DNA of 64,000 nucleotides from Streptomyces olivochromogenes. Lineage in GTDB: Bacteria > Actinomycetota > Actinomycetes > Streptomycetales > Streptomycetaceae. The translations under genes and the position numbers were made by a program. The notes under the pieces were generated by a model. The model worked only from the letters and a program-made list of their open reading frames with translations, made no database searches and had not been told where the DNA came from. The stretch spans positions 49,636 through 113,635 of the forward strand of contig NZ_JADDRL010000019.1 of NCBI RefSeq assembly GCF_021538895.1. The letters are read 5' to 3'. Below are positions 56,193-64,000 of this stretch, in pieces; positions within the stretch are counted from its first letter, which is position 1, and each line of letters opens with the position of its first letter.

Positions 56193-58205
56193 GTGCACGA
56201 ATCCGGCAGCAGCGCTTCGACGGCCGGCCGGGACACAGCGGCGGTGGTGATCGACCGCCGGGGCGTGGTGATCTTCAGTACCCCCGCGGCGGCGGCCGAC
56301 CTGCGCTGTTCGCCAGGTCAGGTGTGCCCCGCCCTCGCAGAACTCGTCCGGCACGGCAGCGGCGTGCGCGAAGCCGTACTGAGCGGGCAGACGCCGGGTG
56401 CGGCACACGAACGACGGTGTGTGGTCCTGCCGCTCCTCGATGCGGCCGAGGCCCACGGCGACAGCGAGCACTGGCTGATCGTCCTCTCCCCGCGCACACC
56501 TGCGCGAGGACCGCGGCGGGACTACGCGGAGCTCGCGCACGAAGCCGCGACGAGCCTCGGCGATTCGCTCGACGTGACGGAGATCGGCCAGTCGCTGGTG
56601 AACCTGCTCGTCCCGGGCTTCGCCGACCTCGCCACCGTCGACCTCTCCGAAGTCGTCCTGGTGGGTGACGAACCCCCGCCGCTCCATGCCGGCAGCGACG
56701 TACGTCTGCTCAGGGTCGCCGCCGCGCAGAGCCCCGGCGTCTCCGCGGAGTATCTGCTGCCGACGGGAGAGACGGTCCCTCCGGTCCCCGAGAGCACGAT
56801 CATGAGCCCGTTGACGCGGGGGCGTGCGCTGATCGCGTCCGACATGGCAGCCCTGCGGGCCGGACTCGGGGTCGATGCCGCGACCCTGCGCGCCCTGGTT
56901 CCCGAGGACGCGCACGCGTCGGTCGCGGTCCCCCTCTACGCACGCGGCCACGTCCTGGGCTGCCTCACCGTCTGGCGTGGGCAGATCTCCGAGCCCTTCG
57001 GCGAGGACGATGCCGCACTGTTGGAGGACATCGCCTCCCACGCGGCCCTCAGGGTCGACAACGCGCGCCGCTATCTGCGCGAGCACCGCTCCGCCGTCAT
57101 CCTCCAGCGCAGTCTGCTGCCTCAGGCGTCCCTGAGCCTGCCCGCCGGCGACACCTGTGGTGTCTACCAGCCGGCAACAGGAGACGTGGGCGTCGGCGGC
57201 GACTGGTTCGACGTCGTACAGCTCCCCTCGCTGCGGCTGGGTCTGGTGGTGGGGGACGTGGTCGGTCACGGGCTGCACGCGACCGCCGCCATGGCTCGCC
57301 TCCGTACGGCGGTGCAGGCGCTGGCCGACCTGGACCTCCAGCCGGACGAGCTGCTCGCCCACCTCGACGATCTGGTGCTCGGACTCACCGCCGAGGCGGA
57401 GACCGGGCACACCGGCTCCGCCCTCCTCGGGGCGACGTGTCTGTACGCCGTCTACGACCCGGTGGCGGGTACGTGTTCCTTCTCCAGCGCCGGGCACCTG
57501 TCTCCGGCGGTGACGCAGCCCGACTCGGGCCCGGCGTTCCCCGACATCAAGCCGGGGCCTCCGCTCGGGGTCGGCGGAGCGGCTTTCGTGGTAACCGACC
57601 TCGACGTGCCGGCCGGCTCGTTGCTCGCGCTGTTCACGGACGGCCTCGTGAAGACCGGCACCAGCGGGATCGACGGCGGGATGAGGCGCCTTCTTGAGTG
57701 TCTCTCCCACGTCGGACGCCGGTCCCTGGAGGATGCGAGCCTCGACCTGTTCGCCGAACTGGTGGCTCCCACCCCGCCCGACGATGTGGCGCTTCTCCTG
57801 GCCAGAACGCGCCGCATTCCGGCACGGGACATCGCCGACTGCCGGCTGCCCGCCGACCTGTCCCAGGTGGCCACGGCGCGGGAGTTCGTCGAGAGGCAGC
57901 TCGCGCAATGGGGGCTGGACGACCTGGCCTTCGCCACCGAGCTCATCGTCAGTGAGCTGGTCACCAACGCCATCCGCTACGCGGGCGGTCCGGTCGGCGT
58001 GCGCCTGGTCCGAGACCGCGTGCTGGTCATCGAGGTGAGCGACCCCGGTGTCACCCGGCCTCGGGTACGCCGAGCCCGGGACACCGACGAGGGAGGACGC
58101 GGGCTGTTTCTCGTCTCCGAGCTCGCGGACCGGTGGGGCAGCCGCTTCACGGGCAGCGGCAAGACCATCTGGGCGGAGCAGACGGTTCAGCCCGTCCGCG
58201 TCTGA
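56193..58205 (+). CDS. SpoIIE-type PP2C phosphatase with GAF and anti-sigma-like ATPase domains
   Basis: A 670-aa cytoplasmic signalling protein started at GTG 56193. It has a PAS-like N-terminal region, a GAF domain about 125-290 (LARGHVLGCLTVWRGQ type: HASVAVPLYARGHVLGCLTV), a SpoIIE/PP2C domain about 300-520 (GVGGDWFDVVQL, LVVGDVVGHGLHATAAMARLR, LLALFTDGLVKTG) and a C-terminal HATPase_c_2 (RsbW-like) domain about 550-665 (FATELIVSELVTNAIRYAGG, DPGVTRPRVRR...DEGGRGLFLVSELADRWG). Such proteins dephosphorylate anti-anti-sigma factors in stress-sigma switches and are abundant in Streptomyces. No sigma or anti-sigma gene is adjacent. It precedes, on the opposite strand, a MarR gene. Confidence 0.92.
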   Translation: MHESGSSASTAGRDTAAVVIDRRGVVIFSTPAAAADLRCSPGQVCPALAELVRHGSGVREAVLSGQTPGAAHERRCVVLPLLDAAEAHGDSEHWLIVLSPRTPARGPRRDYAELAHEAATSLGDSLDVTEIGQSLVNLLVPGFADLATVDLSEVVLVGDEPPPLHAGSDVRLLRVAAAQSPGVSAEYLLPTGETVPPVPESTIMSPLTRGRALIASDMAALRAGLGVDAATLRALVPEDAHASVAVPLYARGHVLGCLTVWRGQISEPFGEDDAALLEDIASHAALRVDNARRYLREHRSAVILQRSLLPQASLSLPAGDTCGVYQPATGDVGVGGDWFDVVQLPSLRLGLVVGDVVGHGLHATAAMARLRTAVQALADLDLQPDELLAHLDDLVLGLTAEAETGHTGSALLGATCLYAVYDPVAGTCSFSSAGHLSPAVTQPDSGPAFPDIKPGPPLGVGGAAFVVTDLDVPAGSLLALFTDGLVKTGTSGIDGGMRRLLECLSHVGRRSLEDASLDLFAELVAPTPPDDVALLLARTRRIPARDIADCRLPADLSQVATAREFVERQLAQWGLDDLAFATELIVSELVTNAIRYAGGPVGVRLVRDRVLVIEVSDPGVTRPRVRRARDTDEGGRGLFLVSELADRWGSRFTGSGKTIWAEQTVQPVRV

Positions 58206-58256
58206 CCAGGGCGGAGAGCGAGTTGCCGCCGCCCCCTCCGCCGGGCTGGGCCGACG

Positions 58257-58784
58257 TCAGCCCCGCGTGACGTTCGTCGTGATCAGGCGGAGCAACTGCT
58301 TCGCGGTGGCGTCCTCGGCCGGGGTCAGGTTCATCGCGTCCCCGATGGCGAGCGGGACCGTTCGGGCCTTCTCCCGTAGGTCCGCACCGGCCTCGGTGAG
58401 GCGGATGTCGACGGAGCGCTCGTCGTCCGTACGCCGCTCACGCAGGACCAGGCCCTTCGCTTCCAGGCGCTTGAGGAGGGGGGACAGCGTGCTGGACTCC
58501 AGCTGGAGCGCGGCGCCCAAGTCACCGACGGAGACGGGGTCCTTCTCCCAGAGGGCGAGCATCACCAGGTACTGCGGGTAGGTCAGTCCGAGCACGTCCA
58601 GCAGCGGCCGATAGCGCACCGTGACCGCGCGCGAGGCCGCGTACAGTGCGAAGCAGAGCTGGTCCTCCAGCAGGAGCGAGCCAGGCTCCGACCGAACCGG
58701 CTCCGACCGAACCGGCTTCGACCGAGCCGGCTTCGACCGAGCCGGCTTCGACTCTCCGGTCGCCGCTTTGTCCATGGGACCCAT
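58257..58784 (-). CDS. MarR family regulator, OhrR-like, with N-terminal repeat
   Basis: A 175-aa regulator. After an unusual N-terminus made of SKPAR-type five-residue repeats (residues about 13-35), the sequence LEDQLCFALYAASRAVTVRY and LLDVLGLTYPQYLVMLALWE is that of OhrR proteins, with the conserved peroxidatic Cys in QLCFAL. The winged HTH follows (VGDLGAALQLESSTLSPLLKRLEAKGLVLRER...DERSVDIRLTEAG). OhrR proteins are oxidised by organic hydroperoxides and then release DNA. The usual target, ohr, is not present; the divergent neighbour is an esterase. The start may be the ATG at 58784 or 58775. Confidence 0.88.
   Translation of the reverse strand: MGPMDKAATGESKPARSKPARSKPVRSEPVRSEPGSLLLEDQLCFALYAASRAVTVRYRPLLDVLGLTYPQYLVMLALWEKDPVSVGDLGAALQLESSTLSPLLKRLEAKGLVLRERRTDDERSVDIRLTEAGADLREKARTVPLAIGDAMNLTPAEDATAKQLLRLITTNVTRG
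58684..58758. repeat. 15-bp minisatellite in the MarR coding region
   Basis: The unit GGCTCCGACCGAACC / GGCTTCGACCGAGCC occurs four times in a row (58684-58698, 58699-58713, 58714-58728, 58729-58743), plus a partial fifth copy from 58744. It encodes five-residue SKPAR/SEPVR repeats near the N-terminus of the OhrR-like regulator. Multiples of 15 keep frame, so copy number can change without frameshift. Confidence 0.75.
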
Positions 58785-58867
58785 CCTCTGTCTCCGCTGT
58801 TCCGCCTGCCGGATCCCCCGACTCTCTCATTCTACAGATAGAAGCGCGCACGACCATAGTGTGCTCG

Positions 58868-58889
58868 TTTAAGTTGTGCACGACTAAAT
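58868..58889. promoter_or_regulatory. OhrR-type imperfect palindrome between the MarR and esterase genes
   Basis: TTTAAGTTGTGCACGACTAAAT is a 22-bp imperfect palindrome centred on GTGCAC. It is the only strongly A+T-rich dyad in this 208-base divergent spacer, about 84 bases before the MarR start and 104 before the esterase. OhrR sites have this kind of A+T-flanked dyad, so it is the likely operator for autoregulation and for the esterase gene. Confidence 0.55.
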
Positions 58890-58992
58890 AGTTCGCTACT
58901 TTCTGGGTGTGCCCGCCGGACGGCGACACAGCGGCCCTCGGAGCCCGTCGGCACCCGATGCCGCACGCCCTGATCACTTGGAGGAGTTCGAC

Positions 58993-59958
58993 ATGACCGA
59001 GACAAGCGCCCGGCCGATCCTGGAACCCGCCGCGGCAGCCTTCGCCGAGGCCACCGCCAACCCGCCGTTCCTCTTCGAGCTCGCCCCCGCCGAGGGCCGC
59101 AAGGCCGTCGACGAGGTGCAGTCCGGCTCCGTCGACAAGCCCGCCGTGCACGAGGAGTGGGTGACCGTCCCCGGCGGCCCCACCGGCGAGGTCCGCGCCC
59201 GGATCGTCAAGCCCGCCGGTGCCACCGGCACCCTGCCGGTCGTCCTCTACATCCACGGCGCGGGCTGGGTGTTCGGCAACGCCCACACCCACGACCGCCT
59301 GGTGCGCGAACTCGCCGTCGGCGCGCACGCCGCCGTCGTCTTCCCCGAGTACGACCTCTCGCCCGAGGCCCGCTACCCGGTCGCCATCGAGCAGAACTAC
59401 GCCGTGGCCCGCTGGATCGTCACCGAGGGCGCCACCAAGAACATCGACGGCACCCGGATCGCAGTGGCCGGCGACTCCGTCGGCGGCAACATGGCCGCCG
59501 CGCTGACCCTGATGGCCAAGGAACGCGGCAATGTCCCCCTGGTCCAGCAGGTGTTGCTCTACCCGGTCACCGACGCCTCCTTCGACACCGGCTCCTACCA
59601 CCAGTTCGCCGAGGGCTACTTCCTGCGTCGGGACGCGATGCAGTGGTTCTGGGACCAGTACACGACCGACGAGGCCGACCGCGCCCAGATCACCGCCTCC
59701 CCGCTGCGCGCCACCACCGACCAGCTGACCGGCCTGCCCCCGGCCCTCGTCATCACCGCCGAGGCGGACGTGCTGCGCGACGAGGGCGAGGCGTACGCCA
59801 ACAAGCTCCGCGCCGCCGGTGTGCCCGTGACTTCGGTCCGTTACCAGGGCGCCATCCACGACTTCGTGATGCTCAACGCGCTGCGCGAGACGCACGCCGC
59901 CGAGGCCGCCATCAACCAGGCGATCCGCACGCTGCGCACCGCGCTCGGCACCGCCTGA
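58993..59958 (+). CDS. alpha/beta hydrolase, HSL-type esterase
   Basis: A 321-aa soluble esterase of the hormone-sensitive lipase family. Oxyanion-hole motif is LYIHGAGWVFGN near residue 83 (HGAG instead of HGGG), nucleophile in VAGDSVGGNMAAAL near 160, Asp in ITAEADVLRDEGEAYANKL near 257 and His in GAIHDFVMLN near 290. ATG 58993 follows TTGGAGGAG; the longer frame from 58909 is not needed. It is divergent from the OhrR-like MarR regulator with an operator between them, so its expression may respond to organic hydroperoxide or to lipid esters. It ends before a strong terminator. Confidence 0.92.
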   Translation: MTETSARPILEPAAAAFAEATANPPFLFELAPAEGRKAVDEVQSGSVDKPAVHEEWVTVPGGPTGEVRARIVKPAGATGTLPVVLYIHGAGWVFGNAHTHDRLVRELAVGAHAAVVFPEYDLSPEARYPVAIEQNYAVARWIVTEGATKNIDGTRIAVAGDSVGGNMAAALTLMAKERGNVPLVQQVLLYPVTDASFDTGSYHQFAEGYFLRRDAMQWFWDQYTTDEADRAQITASPLRATTDQLTGLPPALVITAEADVLRDEGEAYANKLRAAGVPVTSVRYQGAIHDFVMLNALRETHAAEAAINQAIRTLRTALGTA

Positions 59959-59971
59959 TCCGCACCCCGAG

Positions 59972-60021
59972 GGGCCGCTCCGGCACCGCATCGGCACACG
60001 ACCGAGGCGCCGGAGCGGCCC
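59972..60021. terminator. perfect 13-bp stem hairpin
   Basis: GGGCCGCTCCGGC (59972-59984) and GCCGGAGCGGCCC (60009-60021) are exact inverted repeats with a 24-base loop, immediately after the esterase gene. A likely terminator separating it from the rhamnosidase promoter. Confidence 0.7.
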
Positions 60022-60074
60022 GCTCGCAGGGAAAGCGGTTACTCGCGCAGGCCCTTTCACAGATGGGTTTCTGC

Positions 60075-60160
60075 ATCGCTTCAAACGTTGCGTCTGATCT
60101 ATTGACGACCCATGACAACTCCCATACGTTTCCACCGCATTCCCATTTTGAAACGATTCA
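60075..60160 (+). promoter_or_regulatory. promoter with LacI-type operator before the GH78 gene
   Basis: TTGACG (60102-60107), 17 bases, then TACGTT (60125-60130) form a plausible vegetative promoter. TGAAACGATTCA (60149-60160), a LacI-family-type palindrome (TGAAxCGxTTCA), lies just beyond the probable transcription start. A related TTCAAACGTT lies upstream near 60080. This suggests catabolite-type repression of the rhamnosidase gene by a LacI-family sugar regulator that is not in the window. Confidence 0.6.
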
Positions 60161-60232
60161 ACCCTTCCTGGATCCCCCCGCCTGCACAGCCAAGCCGTCC
60201 TGCTTCGCCCGACCTGTGTGAAGGAGTACTTC

Positions 60233-63200
60233 GTGGCCAGACAGAACACTCCCCCCGACCCGGACTCGCCCGCCGCCCACGACCAACCGCCGCTCAGCCG
60301 ACGCCACTTCCTCGGCACGGGGTCGGCGCTGGCCGTCGGCGCGCTCGCCATGGGAGCCGTCGGTGCGCTCGCCGACCGCGCACAGGCGGCCCCCGGCGCG
60401 CCGCGCGTGAAGGCCCTCGACCTCTCCGCGGCGCACTGGATCTGGTATCCGGAAGGAGATCCGCGCGCCGACGCCCCCGCCGAATTCCGGTACTTCCGCA
60501 GGAAGTTCAACGTCTCCGACGGCGAGGTGACCGAGGCGCAGCTCGTCGTCACGGGCGACGACACGGTCGACGTATGGCTCAACGGGAAGCCCCTCGCCGG
60601 ATCCCCCCGGGTCGCCAACTCCTGGCGCAGCGCCCTGTATGTGGATCTGAGGCCCGCACTGGCGGCGGGCGCCAACACCATCGCGCTGGCGTGCCGGAAC
60701 CAGGGCGGCCCGGCCGGGGTCCTCGGGCAGCTGCGCGTCCGTACGGCCGGCGGAACGTCCGACGTCATCACCGACGGCGGCTGGTCGGCGGGCAAGGACG
60801 CGCCCGAGGGGTGGGAGCAGCCCGACTTCGGCGACGGCGGCTGGCCCGCCGCCCGGGACCTCGGCGCCTACGGAACCGCGCCCTGGTACACCGGGGTCGC
60901 CGCTCCCGACCTCGCAGCCGCGTCGCCGCTGAGCGTGGCCGACTGCACCGTGGAGCACCACGCCAACCCCCTGGGGATCGACGCCGCGCGACCGCGGTTC
61001 GGCTGGACGCTCGACTCGTCGGCGCCGCAGCAGCGGCAGGCCGGATACCAGATCCAGGTCTCCGCCACGGCCCCCGGCACCGGCGACCTGTGGGACAGCG
61101 GCCGTGTCCCGTCCGACCGGCAGATCGACATCGCCTACGCCGGCCGGGGTCTGACGAGCCTGACGCGCTTCTTCTGGCGGGTGCGCGTCTGGGACACCCA
61201 GGGCCGGGCGGGCTCGTGGAGCAAGCCGCAGTGGTTCGAGACCGGGCTGCTCGCGGCGGACGACGAGTGGCGCGCGAAGTTCATCGGCCAGCCGTCGGTC
61301 CCCGACCTGTCCGGGGCCAAGTGGATCTGGTACCCCGAGGGTGATCCCGGGGCGGGGCGCCCTGTCGAGACCCGCTGCTTCCGGCGCACCTTCACGCTGA
61401 CGAGCGCGCCGCCCGGCGCGACCCTGATCGTCACCGGGGACGACACCGCGGACGTCTGGGTCAACGGAACCCTGGTCAGCGCCTCGCCACGGGTGACCGA
61501 CTCCTGGAAGAACGCCGCCCTGGTCGATGTCACCGCCCAGTTGACGCGCGGCACCAACACGATCGCGGTCGCGAGCCGGAACACGACTCAATCCCCGGCC
61601 GGAACGATCGCCAAGCTGACGGTGACCGGCGGACCGACCATCGTCACCGACGCGTCGTGGAAGTCGTACCAGAACCCGCCGTCCGACTGGCAGTCCCCCG
61701 GATACGACGACAGCGCCTGGCCCGCCGCACTTGCCATAGCGGCGTACGGAAGTGGCCCCTGGGGATCCAATGTGCGGGTCGTGAAGCCCGCGCCGCTCCT
61801 GCGCAAGCGCTTCACCGTGACCAAGCGGGTGGCGTCCGCCCGCCTGCTGACCACCGCGCTGGGGCTGCACGAGACCCGGCTCAACGGCGCGCGGGTCGGC
61901 GACGACGCGCTCGCTCCCGGGTGGACCGACTACACCAAGCGCCTGCAGTACAAGGTCTTCGACGTCACCGAACGCATCCGCCAGGGCACGAACGCGCTCG
62001 GCGCCTGGCTGGGCAACGGCTGGTACTCCGGCAGCCTGGGCTTCGCGGGCAGCCAGCGGTACGGCGCACAGCCCTGGTACTCCGCGCGGTTGCTCATCAC
62101 CTTCACCGACGGCACCACCCAACTGGTTCTGACGGACGACAGTTGGAAGGTCGCTACGGGTGCGCTCAGGGCCGACGATCTGTATCACGGCGAAACGTAC
62201 GACGCGCGCCTGCACATCGGCGGCTGGGACGGCGCCGACTTCGACGACAGCGGGTGGGCCGCCGCGGCCGTCCACGACGGGGCCGCGCCCCACCTGGTCG
62301 CCCAGGTCGACAACGGCGTCACCGTCCAGCACGAGTTCCGCCCCGTGTCGATCAACCAGCCGCAACCGGGGGTGTTCATCTTCGACTTGGGGCAGAACTT
62401 CACCGGCTGGAACCGCCTCGCGCTCAGGGGCGACGCGGGCACCACCGTCACCATGCGGCACGGTGAGGTCCTCAATGCCGACGGCACGCTCTACACCACC
62501 AACCTGCGCGCCGCCCAGGCCACCGACCGCTTCACCCTCGCCGGCACCGGGGGCACCGAGACGTACGAGCCCCGGTTCACCGTGCACGGCTACCGTTACG
62601 TCGAACTCACCGGCCTGCCCGCCGACTTCACACCGGACAACGACACCGTCACCGGTCGCGCGGCGTGGAGCGACGCCGGACAGCCGGGCACGTTCACCAC
62701 CTCGGACCCGCTGGTCAACCAGCTCCAGCACAACATCGTGTGGGGCGAACGCGGCAACATGCTCTCGATCCCGACGGACTGCCCCCAACGGGACGAGCGC
62801 CTGGGCTGGACGGGCGACATCGCCGCCTTCTGCGCGACGTCCACCTTCAACCTGGACACCCACACCTTCCTCGCCAAGTTCGCCGACGACCTGACGGACG
62901 CCCAACGAGCCGACGGCGCCTTCACCGACGTGGCGCCCGCGGTGATCAACGGTGCCGGCACGGCCGGTTGGGGGGACGCGGGCACGATCATCCCCTACAC
63001 GCTCTGGCAGCGGTTCGGCGACGTCGCCGTCGTCGACCAGCACTTCCCGGCCATGGCGAAGTGGGTCGACTATCTGCGCGGCACCGCCGGGAGCGACCTG
63101 ATACGCAACCAGCAGACCTACGGCGACTGGCTCAACGTCAACGACAACACGGCCCAGGACCTCATCTGCACGGCCTACTTCGCCTGGTCGGCACGCCTGG

Positions 63201-63985
63201 TCGCGCGCATGGCGGCGGCCACCGGCCGGGCGGCCGAGGCAACCTCGTACGGACGGCTCGCCGACCAGGTGGCGGCGGCCTTCACCGCCCGCTTCGTCAC
63301 GGCCGACGGCACCGTGCGCGGCAACACCCAGACCGGCTATGTCCTGGCCCTGGCCTTCGAGTTGCTGCCCACGTCCCTGGTCCAGCCGGCCGCGGACAAG
63401 CTGGCCGCCAAGGTCGCCGCGACGAACGGGCACCTCAGCGTGGGATTCCTCGGCGTCGAGAACCTGCTGCCCGTCCTGGTGAACCACGGGCACGTGGAAA
63501 CCGCTTACCGGATCCTGCTGCAGCGCGGCTTCCCCGGCTGGGGCTACATGATCGACCACGGTGCCACCACGATCTGGGAGCGCTGGGACGGCATCCGTAC
63601 CGACGGCTCGTTCAACGACCCCGGCATGAACTCGTTCAACCACTACGGCCTCGGCTCGGTCGGCGACTTCCTGTACCGGCATGTCGGCGGGCTCGGTCAC
63701 GCGAGCCCCGGCTACGCCTCCCTGCGCATCGCACCGTGCCCCGGCGGGGGCCTGACCTCCGCCGGCAGCACATATGCCACGCCGTTCGGCAGCGCCGCGA
63801 GCAGCTGGTCGGTCTCCGCCGGACAACTGACGCTGCGTGTCACCGTGCCCGTCAACACCTCTGCCGCCGTCACCGTCCCCACCTCACGGCCGCAGTCGAT
63901 CGTCGCCCCCGCCCAGGCGGTCCCCGCGGGCCCGGCGACCTACCACCTGCCGGCCGGCAGCTACACCTTCACCGCGGCGAGCTGA
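60233..63985 (+). CDS. Tat-exported GH78 alpha-L-rhamnosidase
   Basis: A 1250-aa secreted glycosidase. GTG 60233 follows AAGGAG at good distance. The N-terminus carries a twin-arginine signal (LSRRHFLGTGSALAVGALAMG). Two copies of a lectin-like beta-sandwich follow, each opening with KWIWYPEGDP or HWIWYPEGDP and containing GDDTxDVWxNG and SPRVxxSWxxA (from about residues 60 and 360), with a GH78 N-terminal domain between them. Next come the typical GH78 modules and the (alpha/alpha)6 barrel, with PTDCPQRDERLGWTGDIAAF, DGAFTDVAP and GYMIDHGATTIWERWDGIRTDGS as catalytic-region marks. It releases terminal alpha-L-rhamnose from plant or bacterial glycosides. It ends 15 bases before the window edge. 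Confidence 0.92.
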   Translation: MARQNTPPDPDSPAAHDQPPLSRRHFLGTGSALAVGALAMGAVGALADRAQAAPGAPRVKALDLSAAHWIWYPEGDPRADAPAEFRYFRRKFNVSDGEVTEAQLVVTGDDTVDVWLNGKPLAGSPRVANSWRSALYVDLRPALAAGANTIALACRNQGGPAGVLGQLRVRTAGGTSDVITDGGWSAGKDAPEGWEQPDFGDGGWPAARDLGAYGTAPWYTGVAAPDLAAASPLSVADCTVEHHANPLGIDAARPRFGWTLDSSAPQQRQAGYQIQVSATAPGTGDLWDSGRVPSDRQIDIAYAGRGLTSLTRFFWRVRVWDTQGRAGSWSKPQWFETGLLAADDEWRAKFIGQPSVPDLSGAKWIWYPEGDPGAGRPVETRCFRRTFTLTSAPPGATLIVTGDDTADVWVNGTLVSASPRVTDSWKNAALVDVTAQLTRGTNTIAVASRNTTQSPAGTIAKLTVTGGPTIVTDASWKSYQNPPSDWQSPGYDDSAWPAALAIAAYGSGPWGSNVRVVKPAPLLRKRFTVTKRVASARLLTTALGLHETRLNGARVGDDALAPGWTDYTKRLQYKVFDVTERIRQGTNALGAWLGNGWYSGSLGFAGSQRYGAQPWYSARLLITFTDGTTQLVLTDDSWKVATGALRADDLYHGETYDARLHIGGWDGADFDDSGWAAAAVHDGAAPHLVAQVDNGVTVQHEFRPVSINQPQPGVFIFDLGQNFTGWNRLALRGDAGTTVTMRHGEVLNADGTLYTTNLRAAQATDRFTLAGTGGTETYEPRFTVHGYRYVELTGLPADFTPDNDTVTGRAAWSDAGQPGTFTTSDPLVNQLQHNIVWGERGNMLSIPTDCPQRDERLGWTGDIAAFCATSTFNLDTHTFLAKFADDLTDAQRADGAFTDVAPAVINGAGTAGWGDAGTIIPYTLWQRFGDVAVVDQHFPAMAKWVDYLRGTAGSDLIRNQQTYGDWLNVNDNTAQDLICTAYFAWSARLVARMAAATGRAAEATSYGRLADQVAAAFTARFVTADGTVRGNTQTGYVLALAFELLPTSLVQPAADKLAAKVAATNGHLSVGFLGVENLLPVLVNHGHVETAYRILLQRGFPGWGYMIDHGATTIWERWDGIRTDGSFNDPGMNSFNHYGLGSVGDFLYRHVGGLGHASPGYASLRIAPCPGGGLTSAGSTYATPFGSAASSWSVSAGQLTLRVTVPVNTSAAVTVPTSRPQSIVAPAQAVPAGPATYHLPAGSYTFTAAS

Positions 63986-64000
63986 CGCGGCACCTGGGCA

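Noticed and set aside
60158..63826. 1222-codon open frame antisense to the GH78 gene
   Set aside because: It mirrors the rhamnosidase and has no motif of its own.

Overview
The window is a 64 kb piece of a high-GC actinomycete chromosome, almost certainly Streptomyces or a close relative. The evidence is strong G/C bias in third codon positions, many GTG and some TTG starts, abundant Sec and Tat exported enzymes, a WhiJ-like XRE/DUF397 pair, many two-component systems and dense ATGA/GTGA start-stop overlaps. It looks like accessory, arm-type chromosome. There is no ribosomal or central housekeeping cluster, and I see no tRNA, rRNA, CRISPR array or complete insertion sequence.

Layout. 1-5 kb: end of a nitronate monooxygenase, a secreted M19-like dipeptidase with a discoidin domain, a BrkB/YihY membrane protein and a GAP-family membrane protein. 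5.2-8.0 kb: a ferredoxin, ferredoxin reductase and P450 operon. 8.4-10.1 kb: DUF397, XRE regulator, a small TTA-containing ORF and a truncated ECF sigma factor. 10.3-13.1 kb: a secreted trypsin-like protease and a tripeptidyl-aminopeptidase-like hydrolase. 13.1-18.6 kb: SUMF1-type protein, two NAD(P)H oxidoreductases with a TetR regulator, a small secreted M15-like protein and an SMI1/KNR4 protein. 18.7-21.1 kb: a secreted beta-propeller/Ig-like protein and a Gly/His-rich secreted protein. 21.1-24.5 kb: a GAF sensor kinase with response regulator, an MFS remnant and an S1-domain protein. 24.7-27.6 kb: a second protease carrying five C-terminal repeats, and a surface protein.

27.8-33.6 kb: methyltransferase, enoyl-CoA hydratase with divergent MerR, a GlxA-type regulator, a VOC remnant, and TetR with SDR separated by two operator-like boxes. 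33.6-37.8 kb: MMPL exporter and a divergent two-component system. 38.0-42.6 kb: ricin-type lectin, a broken NADAR gene, inositol monophosphatase, a heme-binding-protein remnant and a third two-component system. 42.7-45.5 kb: a leftward operon of OmpR regulator, kinase and two small exported proteins. 45.8-47.4 kb: a 69-codon peptide ending in a Tyr-rich tail, translationally coupled to a P450. This is the best candidate for an undescribed system (a P450-modified RiPP).

47.4-55.8 kb reads as a short-chain polyhydroxyalkanoate utilisation locus: GAF/PucR regulator, a branched-chain-type ABC importer, oligomer-hydrolase-like secreted esterase, acyl-CoA synthetase and secreted PHB depolymerase. 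The importer carries an in-frame LivF-LivH fusion that looks like a deletion scar. 56.2-64 kb: SpoIIE phosphatase, OhrR-like MarR regulator with a divergent esterase, and a Tat-exported GH78 alpha-L-rhamnosidase.

Several genes are visibly broken (sigma factor, MFS, VOC, NADAR, heme-binding protein, LivF/LivH), so the region has been reshaped by small deletions.
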